From Spongiibacteraceae bacterium UBA5047 (GTDB taxonomy: Bacteria; Pseudomonadota; Gammaproteobacteria; Pseudomonadales; Spongiibacteraceae), in contig DIBR01000053.1 of NCBI GenBank assembly GCA_002415025.1, positions 1 to 29,194 of the forward strand: a stretch of 29,194 bases of DNA. The letters run 5' to 3'. How positions within the stretch are numbered: the stretch's first letter is position 1; each line of letters begins with the position of its first letter. Both the position numbers and the translations under genes were made by a program. Shown piece after piece: positions 16,015 to 24,263 of this stretch. The notes under the pieces were generated by a model. The model saw only the letters and a list, made by a program, of their open reading frames with translations, was not told the DNA's origin and ran no database searches.

Positions 16015-16962
16015 GTGATTCACGTAGCGTGTACATCTAACGAAAAGTATATGCCTCATTGTGCGGTAATGCTTCTATCGTTACTTCGAACAAATTCAAA
16101 TGTATGCGTGCATTTTTTATGCGATGATGCTCTGTCGAGCCAATCACTTTCTCTGCTCGGGAGAATGGTTGTGCGTGAGAGCGGTGTATTCCAGGCTCAC
16201 AGTATCCCCCCTGGCTGGGTGAGTGGGCTGCCGGGCCTGAAGAATATTCCGCCTTTGATGTGGTATCGCGTTTTTCTCCCTGTTTTGATGCCGGAGAATG
16301 AAAAAGTTTTATATCTGGATGCCGATACGTTGGTTATGGGCGACATGTCCGAGCTTTGGAATACGCAGTTGGGCAGTAATTTTTTTGCTGCGGTGAAGAA
16401 TGTTCTCGAGCCAGAGTACGCGTCGTGGCCTAGGTCGCTTGGTTTGTCTCTAGATAGTAGTTACGCCAATAGTGGCGTCTTGTTGATGAACCTGGCGGAA
16501 ATGCGAGCAAGAGACTTCCATAAGAAAGTGGCAGATTATGGTCGAAACCCTCCTTGCAGGCTGCTGTGGCCAGATCAGGATGCGTTGAATGTAGTGGCGG
16601 AATCGTACGTCAGGTTCGTTCACCCTCGCTGGAATTGCCAAAACAGTCTTTTTTATCTGCGGGAGGCAAGTTTAGTTCACGGTGCAGCAGCTGTTAACGA
16701 TGCGACGCGAAATCCAGGGGTTTTGCATTTCGAGGGAGGCTTGAAGCCTTGGCACTATTTGAGTAGGCATCCGTTCCGTAGTCATTACCTACGGTATCGG
16801 CGGGAATCCCCTTGGCCAGACGTTGAAATTGAAGGTCGAAGTCTTGTGAATATGTTGCTAAGGCCTTTTCCCACTCCCGCAGCAATAAAGGTGTTAAAGC
16901 TGCTAGACCAATTCAGGCGCGCGCTGAGAAAAAATATGCTCAATAAACGTTCTCGTGGTTGA
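16015..16962 (+). CDS. GT8-family glycosyltransferase
   Basis: 315 residues of the LgtC/glycogenin-like GT8 fold: an N-terminal strand directly followed by the donor-binding segment (HVACTSNEKYMPH), metal-binding YLDADTLV with Asp102 and Asp104, ANSGVLLMNL, WPDQDALN and HFEGGLKPWH. GT8 enzymes are retaining galactosyl- or glucosyl-transferases; the donor here is unknown. The GTG at 16015 is the only start that keeps the first strand; no clear ribosome binding site is visible. It is paralogous to the gene at 18260-19177, the two flanking the glycerophosphotransferase gene. The C-terminus is basic and probably membrane-associated. Confidence 0.9.
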   Translation: MIHVACTSNEKYMPHCAVMLLSLLRTNSNVCVHFLCDDALSSQSLSLLGRMVVRESGVFQAHSIPPGWVSGLPGLKNIPPLMWYRVFLPVLMPENEKVLYLDADTLVMGDMSELWNTQLGSNFFAAVKNVLEPEYASWPRSLGLSLDSSYANSGVLLMNLAEMRARDFHKKVADYGRNPPCRLLWPDQDALNVVAESYVRFVHPRWNCQNSLFYLREASLVHGAAAVNDATRNPGVLHFEGGLKPWHYLSRHPFRSHYLRYRRESPWPDVEIEGRSLVNMLLRPFPTPAAIKVLKLLDQFRRALRKNMLNKRSRG

Positions 16963-17000
16963 TGTCGCGCTAGACGTCTGTATCAGCCTAGCTTGGCTTG

Positions 17001-18209
17001 ATGATTGTTATGCTATATAAGATTCTCGAAATATTTGACCGAATCGTTCAGTTAGTCCTGCCGAAAGATGCAAATGCAGTTTGTTATGTGAGCAGTCCTG
17101 ACTATACCGACAACGCTTTCTACATGTATCGCCATATCCTGCAGAATCGGAGTAATCTTTGCCATGTATGGCTGGTAGCAGATATTTCGATTGCTGACCG
17201 AATTCGGAAGGAATTTGATCTTTTGTCAAATCCTGACCAATACAACTCATTGTTGGTTTTCAAGAAACACAGTCTGTCAGGATATTTTAGGCACCTGAGA
17301 TGCAGGAATGTATTTCATACGCACGGAGCATACTCCTATTCGAGAGCGGAGGCAGGCCGAAACGTAGTTAATCTTTGGCACGGTATGCCAATTAAATGTA
17401 TTGGCCGTTTGAACTTGGTGTCTCCCAATCCTCGTCCCACTTTCGGCACTTTACATATTGCTACATCACACCTTTTTAAGTACATAATTGCGGCGGCCTT
17501 TAATGCGCCGCCGGAGAAAGTTTTGGTCTCCGGCTTGCCGCGTTGCGATTTTCTGAAGTCCGGCCCCCATAAGGAAGCAGCCCGCAGTGCTCTACTGAAG
17601 CGTTTGGGAATCTGTGGCGATAGAAAGATAGTACTGTGGATGCCAACGTACCGGACCGAGGATGCAGGCTCTTCAGCAGGGACTGCGGCAGGCTTCAGGA
17701 GTTTTTTGAATGATATGAAGCCAGAAACACTGCAGAAAATTGACGGATTGGCGAGCGTCAACAATTGTACGGTTGTCGTTAAGTTGCATCCCTACGATGG
17801 GCTTAATCGAGTGGATCCGCCGCGTGGCTTGAAAAGTATACGCTTCATAAATTCACTTGAGTGGGCGAAGTCCGGGGCGCAGCTGTACGATTTTATAGCG
17901 ATTACAGATGGGCTTATTTCCGACGTATCGTCGGTCTTGATTGACTATCTTGTTACTGCAAAGCCTGCGGCTATATTGGCATTTGATGAGAGAATGTATT
18001 CGCGCGATCTGACTATTCCTGTAGACCTGTTGCGGAAAAGCGGGTGTTTTCACTTTCTAGGTGACGACGTGAGCCTTCAAAACTACTTCCAAAAAGTTGC
18101 GGCAGTAGAGTCTTGTGGTGAGAGTGAAGATGCTGCTATGCGAGATCTTTTTTACGACAGTCGGCTTGCTGACAGCTGCGGGAGTATTCTTCAGGAAATT
18201 GGTTTATAG
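17001..18209 (+). CDS. CDP-glycerol glycerophosphotransferase (TagB/TagF-like)
   Basis: About 402 residues, a single glycerophosphotransferase domain near TagB size and lacking the extra N-terminal region of TagF. Family motifs: NLWHGMPIKCIG (His127), ATSHLFK, SGLPRCDFL, WMPTYRT, VVKLHPYDG (His263) and ITDGLISDVSSVLIDYL. The two His residues match the positions needed for catalysis in known TagF. These membrane-associated enzymes add glycerol phosphate from CDP-glycerol to an acceptor, either one unit or a chain. The donor could come from the TagD at 23171-23563 in the same locus. The start is uncertain: TTG 16998, ATG 17001 and ATG 17010 are in frame and none has a clear ribosome binding site. 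Confidence 0.88.
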   Translation: MIVMLYKILEIFDRIVQLVLPKDANAVCYVSSPDYTDNAFYMYRHILQNRSNLCHVWLVADISIADRIRKEFDLLSNPDQYNSLLVFKKHSLSGYFRHLRCRNVFHTHGAYSYSRAEAGRNVVNLWHGMPIKCIGRLNLVSPNPRPTFGTLHIATSHLFKYIIAAAFNAPPEKVLVSGLPRCDFLKSGPHKEAARSALLKRLGICGDRKIVLWMPTYRTEDAGSSAGTAAGFRSFLNDMKPETLQKIDGLASVNNCTVVVKLHPYDGLNRVDPPRGLKSIRFINSLEWAKSGAQLYDFIAITDGLISDVSSVLIDYLVTAKPAAILAFDERMYSRDLTIPVDLLRKSGCFHFLGDDVSLQNYFQKVAAVESCGESEDAAMRDLFYDSRLADSCGSILQEIGL

Positions 18210-18259
18210 CGAAATTCTCGTTGTGTATTCAGTATCGTCCCGAAATTGCGCAGACATGA

Positions 18260-19177
18260 ATGATGATTGATATCGCTTGTGCGGCTGATGAAGCCTACGT
18301 GCCACATTGTGCGGCAATGCTCGATTCAGTGTTCTCGGTACATGAAAAATCTTCGATCCGCGTTCATTTTCTGCACGACTCGTCGTTGTCTGACAATTCT
18401 CTTGGCCTGCTTGAAAAATTCGTTTTGGCGTCTGGTAATTTTTGGAATGCCTATTTGGTCAGCGACGAAGAAAAGGCCAAGTTTCCTTCAAACCGGAGAT
18501 TCGGAGAGGTGGCGTGGTATCGTGTGCTTTTACCGGATCTAATTAAGGGTGATTCTGAGAGGGTGCTATACCTGGATGCCGACACCTTGGTTCTTCGGTC
18601 ACTAAAGCCTTTGTGGGAAACTGAGCTTCACGGTTTTCCTCTTGGCGCAGTTATAAATCCCCTGTATCCATTTATGGATACTTCCTTTTTGAGAACGTTG
18701 GAAGTGCAGGGTGGGGATTACTTCAATTCAGGTGTGCTTTTGCTGCAGTTGAGCGAATGGAAGCGGCTGGGTTTGAGCGGGCGCCTGTTGAACCAAGCAT
18801 GGGTACAGGCGAACCAAGAGTGGCCGGATCAAAACGCTTTGAACGTTGTATTCCGTAAACGCTGGTTCAGATTGGACGCGGCCTGGAATGCTCAGAATAC
18901 AATTTTTGACTTGCCTCCGGCGAAGCTTCCCCTGTCCAGGCCCGAGGTCGAACGGGCGAAGAAGCATCCAGCTATTGTGCATTTTATCGGTCCGTATAAA
19001 CCCTGGCATTGTCGCTGTAGGCACAAGTATCGAAGCCTGTACTGGTTTCATTTGAGTCATACGCCCTGGGCGGGCAGGGTGCAGATGCAAGGCGTTAGCT
19101 GGCGGAACCGCATATTGCGCTGGTGTCCTCCGCGGCTTTTGTGGTGGTTGTCTTCGCAAGCTAAACGCGTCAGATAG
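18260..19177 (+). CDS. GT8-family glycosyltransferase (second copy)
   Basis: 305 residues, same fold and motifs as the 16015 gene: DIACAADEAYVPHCAAML, YLDADTLVL with Asp106 and Asp108, FNSGVLLLQL, WPDQNALN, HFIGPYKPWH. Similarity runs the full length, so the two are paralogues, but sequence divergence is considerable and they probably use different acceptors. The start is ATG 18260 or the adjacent ATG 18263. It follows the glycerophosphotransferase gene by 50 bases. The C-terminus is rich in Arg and Trp, suggesting membrane contact. A short hairpin follows the stop codon. Confidence 0.9.
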   Translation: MMIDIACAADEAYVPHCAAMLDSVFSVHEKSSIRVHFLHDSSLSDNSLGLLEKFVLASGNFWNAYLVSDEEKAKFPSNRRFGEVAWYRVLLPDLIKGDSERVLYLDADTLVLRSLKPLWETELHGFPLGAVINPLYPFMDTSFLRTLEVQGGDYFNSGVLLLQLSEWKRLGLSGRLLNQAWVQANQEWPDQNALNVVFRKRWFRLDAAWNAQNTIFDLPPAKLPLSRPEVERAKKHPAIVHFIGPYKPWHCRCRHKYRSLYWFHLSHTPWAGRVQMQGVSWRNRILRWCPPRLLWWLSSQAKRVR

Positions 19178-19194
19178 ATCCCCCCGCTGGGGAT
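19178..19194 (+). repeat. short hairpin immediately after a stop codon
   Basis: ATCCCC (19178-19183) and GGGGAT (19189-19194) form a 6-bp stem with a 5-base loop directly after the GT8 stop. No T-run follows. It may stabilise or pace the mRNA, or be incidental. Confidence 0.3.
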
Positions 19195-19230
19195 AATTAA
19201 AGTAGTGGTGATAGTAGGGAGTTTCTTAGG

Positions 19231-20268
19231 TTGAATCACAAGCGCACAGCACCAAGACGAATGTTGGCGTGGATTACTGGGCTGTTGAATAGAGGAATTC
19301 GTGCGGTTCTTGACTTTTTGGGGTTTGAGATCCGGAGAGTTCGCAAGGTCGGTAGCGATTCCGGCTGGACCTGTCCGAGTGATGCTGCAGCGGCGTTACG
19401 TTCAGAGAACGCAGAACTGATTGGACTAAAGGCCACCTATGCGGCCCTTGATTTGCCTGTGTGTAACCACTCTCGCTGGGATGATGCGGTGTTGCAACGC
19501 GAGCTGTCTCTACCGTCGTTTAGAGCCGACAATGCTTATGTATGGCAGACGCGGCAGCTGCGCGATGAGTTGCATTTGAAACAGTATATAATTCTGCGTT
19601 ACGTCGAGTCTGTCGATCAGCTGAATTTACTGGACGTATTGGAAGAGGACGGAGCATTCGACTGCCTGACATATCGTTACGGTGACCGAGGCATGGTTAG
19701 CAGAGATCTCCTTGATTCGGTCAACGAAATAAACTTTCTGGATCGGCAATTGGGGGTGGGTTCAATCCCAGATCTTAAGGTACTGGATATTGGCGCGGGA
19801 TACGGTCGGCTAGCTCATAGAATGTGTGGATCGCTGGCAAATCTTCGACTCTATGATTGCGTAGACGCGGTTGCTGAATCCAGCTTTTTATGCGACTTCT
19901 ATATAAAATACCGAGGAGTCGAAGGGGTCGCGAGGAGCATCCCGTTGCAAGACTTTGCGCAGAATACAGAGCCCGAGCATTATCATTTGGCGGTTAATGT
20001 ACATAGTTTTTCGGAGTGCACTATAGAGGCGGTCCGATGGTGGGTCGCCAGGGTCGCCGCGCTCGGTATACCCCACCTTCTGGTCGTGCCAAACGATAAA
20101 AGTGGTATGTATACAACCGAGGTCGGCGGGGAAAAGCATGACTTTCTTCCGGATATTTTGGCTGCCGGTTACAAGTTGAAATGTGAAGAGCCGGTGTACG
20201 GCGAGCCTGAAGTGCGTGAACTTGTTCGGGTCTACGACAATTTTTTTCTATTTGAGCGGGTTGAATAA
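19231..20268 (+). CDS. putative sugar O-methyltransferase
   Basis: 345 residues. The SAM-binding motif LDIGAGYGRLAHRM is at about residues 185-198, and VNVHSFSECT about 65 residues later resembles the putative sugar O-methyltransferase group (NanM-type) found in surface glycan loci. The first ~60 residues are basic with a hydrophobic stretch and may attach the enzyme to the membrane. The TTG start at 19231 has AGGGAG nine bases upstream. The following glycosyltransferase starts five bases after the stop. Third predicted methyltransferase of the locus, unrelated in its motifs to the TylF- and FkbM-type ones. The substrate is unknown. Confidence 0.7.
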   Translation: MNHKRTAPRRMLAWITGLLNRGIRAVLDFLGFEIRRVRKVGSDSGWTCPSDAAAALRSENAELIGLKATYAALDLPVCNHSRWDDAVLQRELSLPSFRADNAYVWQTRQLRDELHLKQYIILRYVESVDQLNLLDVLEEDGAFDCLTYRYGDRGMVSRDLLDSVNEINFLDRQLGVGSIPDLKVLDIGAGYGRLAHRMCGSLANLRLYDCVDAVAESSFLCDFYIKYRGVEGVARSIPLQDFAQNTEPEHYHLAVNVHSFSECTIEAVRWWVARVAALGIPHLLVVPNDKSGMYTTEVGGEKHDFLPDILAAGYKLKCEEPVYGEPEVRELVRVYDNFFLFERVE

Positions 20269-20273
20269 TCATC

Positions 20274-21224
20274 GTGGGAAAAGATCTTTCTGCTTCGGCA
20301 GTCGACGCTGAACTTCGTTTGTCAATCGTTGTACCGTCTTATAATCAGGCTGATTTCATTGCAGCGACTCTGGATTCTATATTTTCGCAGTCAGTTGAGC
20401 CTTATGAGGTTATAGTTGTCGACGGTGGTTCCAGTGACGGAACGATTGATATACTAAGGGACTACGAAAGGTTTTCTGCATTGAGGTGGTTGTCTGAAAC
20501 GGACGAGGGCCCCGCAGACGCCGTGAATAAAGGCTTGCGGTTAGCCACGGGAGATTTGGTAGGTATCCAAAGCTCCGACGACATCTATTTCAAGGATGCG
20601 TTCTCACAGGTGGTTCGGACTTTCTCTTCCAAGCCTGATGTTGGGTTTGTTCTTGGAGACGTAGCCGGCATTGATTCGAACGGGAATATTGATTATACCC
20701 GCCGTTTTAAGGGCGTGGGTTGGTCTGAGCTGTTTGCAGTTTCCATGTGCATACCGCAAAGTTCTATATTTTTTAAGCGGAGCCTGATCGGCAAAGTTGG
20801 ATACTGGAATCCCGCCTACTATGGATGTGACCTGGACTTTTGGATGAGGCTGCTATTCCATACTCAAGCGATTCATTTACCTGCAGTTTTGTCGGGCTGG
20901 AGGAGATATCCCGGGCAGAGAACGAGCCCGGAGAAATATCGCCGTATTTGGGACGACTACTGGCGGATGATTTCGGAGTCGAAGGAGTTGGCATCGGCAC
21001 CCTCAGATGTACGGCGCTGGGCGCGGGCCAGCCGCCACCTGCTTGTCCTAAGGTTCTCTCCCGACCCTACTTTTAAATTTCACTTTCGACATCTTGTGCA
21101 GGCATTTCTTCTCCATCCGCAATTCGTTCGGTATAACCCTCGGCGAGCATTGGTGAAGCAGCTAATGCTGGTGCCTGGCGGTCGCGCATTGCTGCTATCG
21201 ATAAAGAAGTGGCTAAAGAGGTAA
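20274..21224 (+). CDS. GT2-family glycosyltransferase (paralogue of 14953 gene)
   Basis: 316 residues. The GT-A domain shows LSIVVPSYNQADFI, VIVVDGGSSDGT and QSSDDIYF, with CDLDFWMRLL further on. It aligns over its full length with the 14953-15972 product, including the C-terminal DDYWRMISES and ARASRH region. The GTG start at 20274 is the only in-frame candidate before the first strand and has no strong ribosome binding site; with five bases between stop and start, re-initiation after the methyltransferase gene is likely. Donor and acceptor unknown. After the stop, 99 bases precede the next gene, holding only a 31-codon open frame that I do not call. Confidence 0.9.
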   Translation: MGKDLSASAVDAELRLSIVVPSYNQADFIAATLDSIFSQSVEPYEVIVVDGGSSDGTIDILRDYERFSALRWLSETDEGPADAVNKGLRLATGDLVGIQSSDDIYFKDAFSQVVRTFSSKPDVGFVLGDVAGIDSNGNIDYTRRFKGVGWSELFAVSMCIPQSSIFFKRSLIGKVGYWNPAYYGCDLDFWMRLLFHTQAIHLPAVLSGWRRYPGQRTSPEKYRRIWDDYWRMISESKELASAPSDVRRWARASRHLLVLRFSPDPTFKFHFRHLVQAFLLHPQFVRYNPRRALVKQLMLVPGGRALLLSIKKWLKR

Positions 21225-21323
21225 GTGGTGACAATTCTGGAGGATTTGAGAAGGCTTTGTGTTGTAGTTTCCGTGCGGCAGCCGGCTATTGGTCGTGGCA
21301 GTATAGTCGGATTTCTCTAGAAA

Positions 21324-22238
21324 ATGACGAAACCTTCGATTTCAGTAATTATCCCCACAAAAAACCGCGAGAATAGCATACGATCTTCAGTCGAGTCGGT
21401 GCTAACGCAAAGCTATAGAGATATCGAGGTCATAGTGGTAGATGACCACTCAAGTGATGCCACTCTTTCCGTCTTGGCGACTTTGCGTGATCCCCGTTTG
21501 AGCGTTGTCGTCAGTCCGGCTGACTGTAGGGGCGTGGCCGCCGCGAGAAATTATGGTGCGACATTTGCCCGGTCAGACATTCTCGCGTTCCAGGATAGCG
21601 ATGACATCTGGCTTGTTGACAAGTTAAAGAATCAGGTTCCATTGTTTGATACTCCAGACGTGGTGATGGTTTGCAGTAGTTATCTGATTGTTGACAGAGA
21701 CGGTGGCGTTTCCTGTCAAGGGGCAGAGGAATGGATGCTGACCGGGGTTTGGGAGCATTCGAAGTTGTACGATTTTCGCTACATAACGCCAACCTGGTTG
21801 ATTCGCCGTTCTACTTTCTTTGAAATGGGAGGCTTCGAAGAAGCGATGCGAAACTTGGAAGATTGGGAGTTCGCTTTTCGGGCTTTTTCGGTTGGTAAAA
21901 TCCGAGTGCTACCGTCGCCTACAGTAGTCAAGCGTGGGGGGGATGACAGTCTAAACTGGAGATTGGACTATCGGTTTTCCAGTTTGTCCTTTTTTCTCGA
22001 TAAACATAAATGCGCTCTTGGCTCACACCCGTTAGTGCTCTCGCGATTATATACAGAGCTCGGGCTGCTGGGGCTTCGCTTGCGTATGTGGTCGTCGACG
22101 AGCGCTCTATTCAAAGCGGCTTTGAGTAACAATCGCAAAAGCCTGAGATTGTGGTGGTATTTCGTCATGGCGATGATAAGTCCAAAGGCTTTGTTGGCAA
22201 TCAGGCGGATCTCAGGAGCGGTTCGTAGGCTTAGGTAG
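21324..22238 (+). CDS. GT2-family glycosyltransferase
   Basis: 304 residues. Motifs ISVIIPTKNRENSI, VIVVDDHSSDAT, GVAAARNYG and FQDSDDIW (metal site near residue 90) define a classical GT2 GT-A domain, with the acceptor-side motif LEDWEFAFRA at about residue 185. The C-terminal ~60 residues are basic with a hydrophobic patch. It belongs to a different GT2 subgroup from the 14953/20274 pair and is closest to the next gene, with which it forms a tandem. ATG start at 21324; the ribosome binding site is weak. The gap to the next gene is 19 bases. Confidence 0.9.
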   Translation: MTKPSISVIIPTKNRENSIRSSVESVLTQSYRDIEVIVVDDHSSDATLSVLATLRDPRLSVVVSPADCRGVAAARNYGATFARSDILAFQDSDDIWLVDKLKNQVPLFDTPDVVMVCSSYLIVDRDGGVSCQGAEEWMLTGVWEHSKLYDFRYITPTWLIRRSTFFEMGGFEEAMRNLEDWEFAFRAFSVGKIRVLPSPTVVKRGGDDSLNWRLDYRFSSLSFFLDKHKCALGSHPLVLSRLYTELGLLGLRLRMWSSTSALFKAALSNNRKSLRLWWYFVMAMISPKALLAIRRISGAVRRLR

Positions 22239-22257
22239 TGTAAGGGGAAAAACAAAC

Positions 22258-23169
22258 ATGGGTTCGCTGCCATTTGTCAGTGTCATCATTCCGACGTTTA
22301 ATCGAAGTGCGACGTTGTTGCGGGCGATTAACAGTGTTTTGAGGCAATCGCATTCACATCTTGAACTTCTGATTGTAGATGACGGCTCGACCGACGAAAC
22401 AGCGGAAATTGTACGTTCTATAGATGACGAGCGAGTTCGCTATATCGACTTGGGGCGTAACTGCGGAGTGAGTGTTGCTCGGAACGTGGGGGTCGAGGCG
22501 TCCCGAGGGAAGTTTATCGCGTTTCAGGACAGCGACGACGAATGGTTGCCTGATCGCCTGGAGCGTCAACTTGACGTTTTTGTAAAGGAGCCGGATACGG
22601 CCTTTGTTTTCTGTTCTTTGGCACGAATTCTTAAGGGCGGAGCGACTCGAGTAATCCCATCAGGCGTTATGCCGGCGTCGAGAGATGCATTCGTAGCTCG
22701 TCTTCTTTCAAGTAACTTTATCTGGACGCAAACATGGCTTGTGCGTTCTGAAGTTATAAAGAAACTCGGTTTTGACGATGATATAAAGCGGATTCAGGAT
22801 TGGGATTTGGCACTTAAAATTGCTAGCAAATACAGAGTTGTTCATGTGAACGAAGTACTTGTCGTTGCCTACTTTACTGAAGGAAGTTTGCTGAGCCTGA
22901 CAAGGCAACGTGCGCTGGACCTGAAAATCATGCTGGAAACGCAGCGAGATCTGCTTGAGCGGCACCCGGCGATCTTGGGTGAATATTATCGATCTATTGC
23001 CGTCGCCCTCCGGGAAAGCGACGAGTCGGGCTATTTGCAACCGCTATATTGGGCAGCAAAATCGTTCTTCCAGTCGCCGTTGAACGTGAGTTCCTGGTTG
23101 ACGTTTGGGGCTACTCTTTTTGGGGGCGCGGGTTCTCGTGTGGCGCGGCGCTATCATCTGAGGTCGTGA
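22258..23169 (+). CDS. GT2-family glycosyltransferase (tandem paralogue)
   Basis: 303 residues with VSVIIPTFNRSATL, LIVDDGSTDET, GVSVARNVGVEAS, FQDSDDEW and IQDWDLALKI, the same order and spacing as in the preceding gene, so a tandem duplication is likely. It starts at ATG 22258 with AGGGGA about 11 bases upstream. One base separates its stop from the ATG of tagD, so they are probably translationally coupled. Sugar specificity cannot be read from sequence. Confidence 0.9.
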   Translation: MGSLPFVSVIIPTFNRSATLLRAINSVLRQSHSHLELLIVDDGSTDETAEIVRSIDDERVRYIDLGRNCGVSVARNVGVEASRGKFIAFQDSDDEWLPDRLERQLDVFVKEPDTAFVFCSLARILKGGATRVIPSGVMPASRDAFVARLLSSNFIWTQTWLVRSEVIKKLGFDDDIKRIQDWDLALKIASKYRVVHVNEVLVVAYFTEGSLLSLTRQRALDLKIMLETQRDLLERHPAILGEYYRSIAVALRESDESGYLQPLYWAAKSFFQSPLNVSSWLTFGATLFGGAGSRVARRYHLRS

Positions 23170-23170
23170 A

Positions 23171-23563
23171 ATGAATAGAAAAATTATTACTTTTGGAACA
23201 TTTGATGTATTTCATGTCGGCCACTTGAATTTGCTGGAGAGGGCGCGGGCTCTTGGTGATTCACTCGTAGTAGGCATATCTACCGATGAACTGAATCTTA
23301 CGAAAAAAGACCGTGCGCCGGTTTTTCCAGAGCAGGAGCGAGCTCGGTTGGTCGCGTCGCTGCGATGTGTAGATCAGGTCTTCTTCGAAGAGTCTCTCGC
23401 GTATAAGAGAGAGTATATAGAGCGAAACGGCGCGAGTGTGCTTGTTATGGGAGATGATTGGAAGGGAAAGTTTGACGACTTGAGAGACGCTTGTGATGTT
23501 GTTTATCTTCCGCGCACGCCGTCTATATCGACAACAGCGACTATTGAGCGGATTCGTGGTTAG
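23171..23563 (+). CDS. tagD: glycerol-3-phosphate cytidylyltransferase
   Basis: 130 residues, normal for TagD/GCT. It makes CDP-glycerol from CTP and sn-glycerol 3-phosphate. The nucleotidyltransferase motif FHVGH (His15 and His18) follows the ITFGTFDVF strand, and the second signature is RTPSISTT at residues 115-122, where Gram-positive TagD has, as I recall, Gly in place of the first Ser. MGDDWKGKFD (about residue 94) is also family-typical. Some relatives use other phosphoalcohols, but the TagB/TagF-like transferase in the same locus supports glycerol. The start has GAGG eight bases upstream. The 3' end overlaps the next gene's GTG by eight bases. Confidence 0.9.
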   Translation: MNRKIITFGTFDVFHVGHLNLLERARALGDSLVVGISTDELNLTKKDRAPVFPEQERARLVASLRCVDQVFFEESLAYKREYIERNGASVLVMGDDWKGKFDDLRDACDVVYLPRTPSISTTATIERIRG

Positions 23564-24263
23564 TCTGTTGAAATTGCAGCGCATTATCAAATTTCAATTC
23601 CGCAGATTAGTTCGCAAGAATCCTAGCTTGACCTATTTTGAGTTCCGTTTCGTCCGACCAAGACCCAAGCTTCTGGTGAGGCGTGACACCGATATTTTAA
23701 TAGAGGGTTATCCCCGATCTGCGAATACCTACACTGTTCTGGCCATTAGGCAAAGTAATCCGGGGATTGTTATTGCGAATCACCTGCATGCGGCTGCTCA
23801 TGTGAAATTGGCGGTTGGCTACGAAGTTCCTGTTTTGGTGATCATTCGCGACCCAGATTCGGCAGTTAGATCACTTTTGGTAAGGCGGCCGGATATTCAT
23901 CCGAAGCATGCTTTTATAGACTACGCAGACTTCTATTCGGAAGTTGAATCTCTAAAGGAGTCGTTGGTGTTGGCACATTTTTCAACGGCTGTAGAAGATA
24001 TAGAGGCGGTCGTTAGGAAGATTAATGAGCGTTTTGGACTTTTATTGGCTACAGAGGGCTTGCGCGAAAGTCAGGGTGAAGTCATGAACTCGATTATCCA
24101 GGCGAATCGATACGCCAATGGCGGGGAAGTCAACCCTCGATCTATTCCGGCACCAAGTGTTGAGAGAAATTTGTACAAAGAAAAAATATCTTTCGATTCT
24201 TGCGAGGATGCTAGACTGGCGGCAGTGAGTATATATAGGCGGTTGCTTGAACACAGCATCTGA
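23556..24263 (+). CDS. sulfotransferase-like protein
   Basis: About 235 residues. A basic N-terminus (~40 residues) precedes ILIEGYPRSANTYT, which fits a PAPS 5'-phosphosulfate loop in the Arg-containing PRS-type variant, and VLVIIRDPDSAVRSLL, which fits the 3'-phosphate element. The rest is shorter than in typical sulfotransferases, so it is a compact, divergent member; general P-loop kinases are less likely because no GxxxxGK[ST] is present. The GTG at 23556 overlaps the tagD stop; a longer frame reaching back to 23493 would overlap tagD by 71 bases and is unlikely. Its overlap with tagD suggests coexpression with the glycerol-phosphate branch. Confidence 0.65.
   Translation: MVSLLKLQRIIKFQFRRLVRKNPSLTYFEFRFVRPRPKLLVRRDTDILIEGYPRSANTYTVLAIRQSNPGIVIANHLHAAAHVKLAVGYEVPVLVIIRDPDSAVRSLLVRRPDIHPKHAFIDYADFYSEVESLKESLVLAHFSTAVEDIEAVVRKINERFGLLLATEGLRESQGEVMNSIIQANRYANGGEVNPRSIPAPSVERNLYKEKISFDSCEDARLAAVSIYRRLLEHSI

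Noticed and set aside
17490..17533. Two adjacent short hairpins (GCGGCG/CGCCGC and CCGGAGA/TCTCCGG) inside the glycerophosphotransferase gene.
   Set aside because: Stems of 6-7 bp in GC-rich coding sequence are expected by chance; far weaker than the repeat at 9953-10012.
19347..19358. CGGTAGCGAT resembling ops inside the sugar O-methyltransferase gene.
   Set aside because: It lacks the leading GGC and the final GT of ops and lies within coding sequence.
21225..21320. 31-codon open frame filling the gap between two GT2 genes.
   Set aside because: No motif, and an open frame of this length is common by chance; kept only as part of the bridging-frame observation.
23493..23555. N-terminal extension of the 23556 sulfotransferase-like frame into tagD.
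   Set aside because: It would overlap tagD by 71 bases in another frame; the GTG at 23556 gives a normal short overlap.
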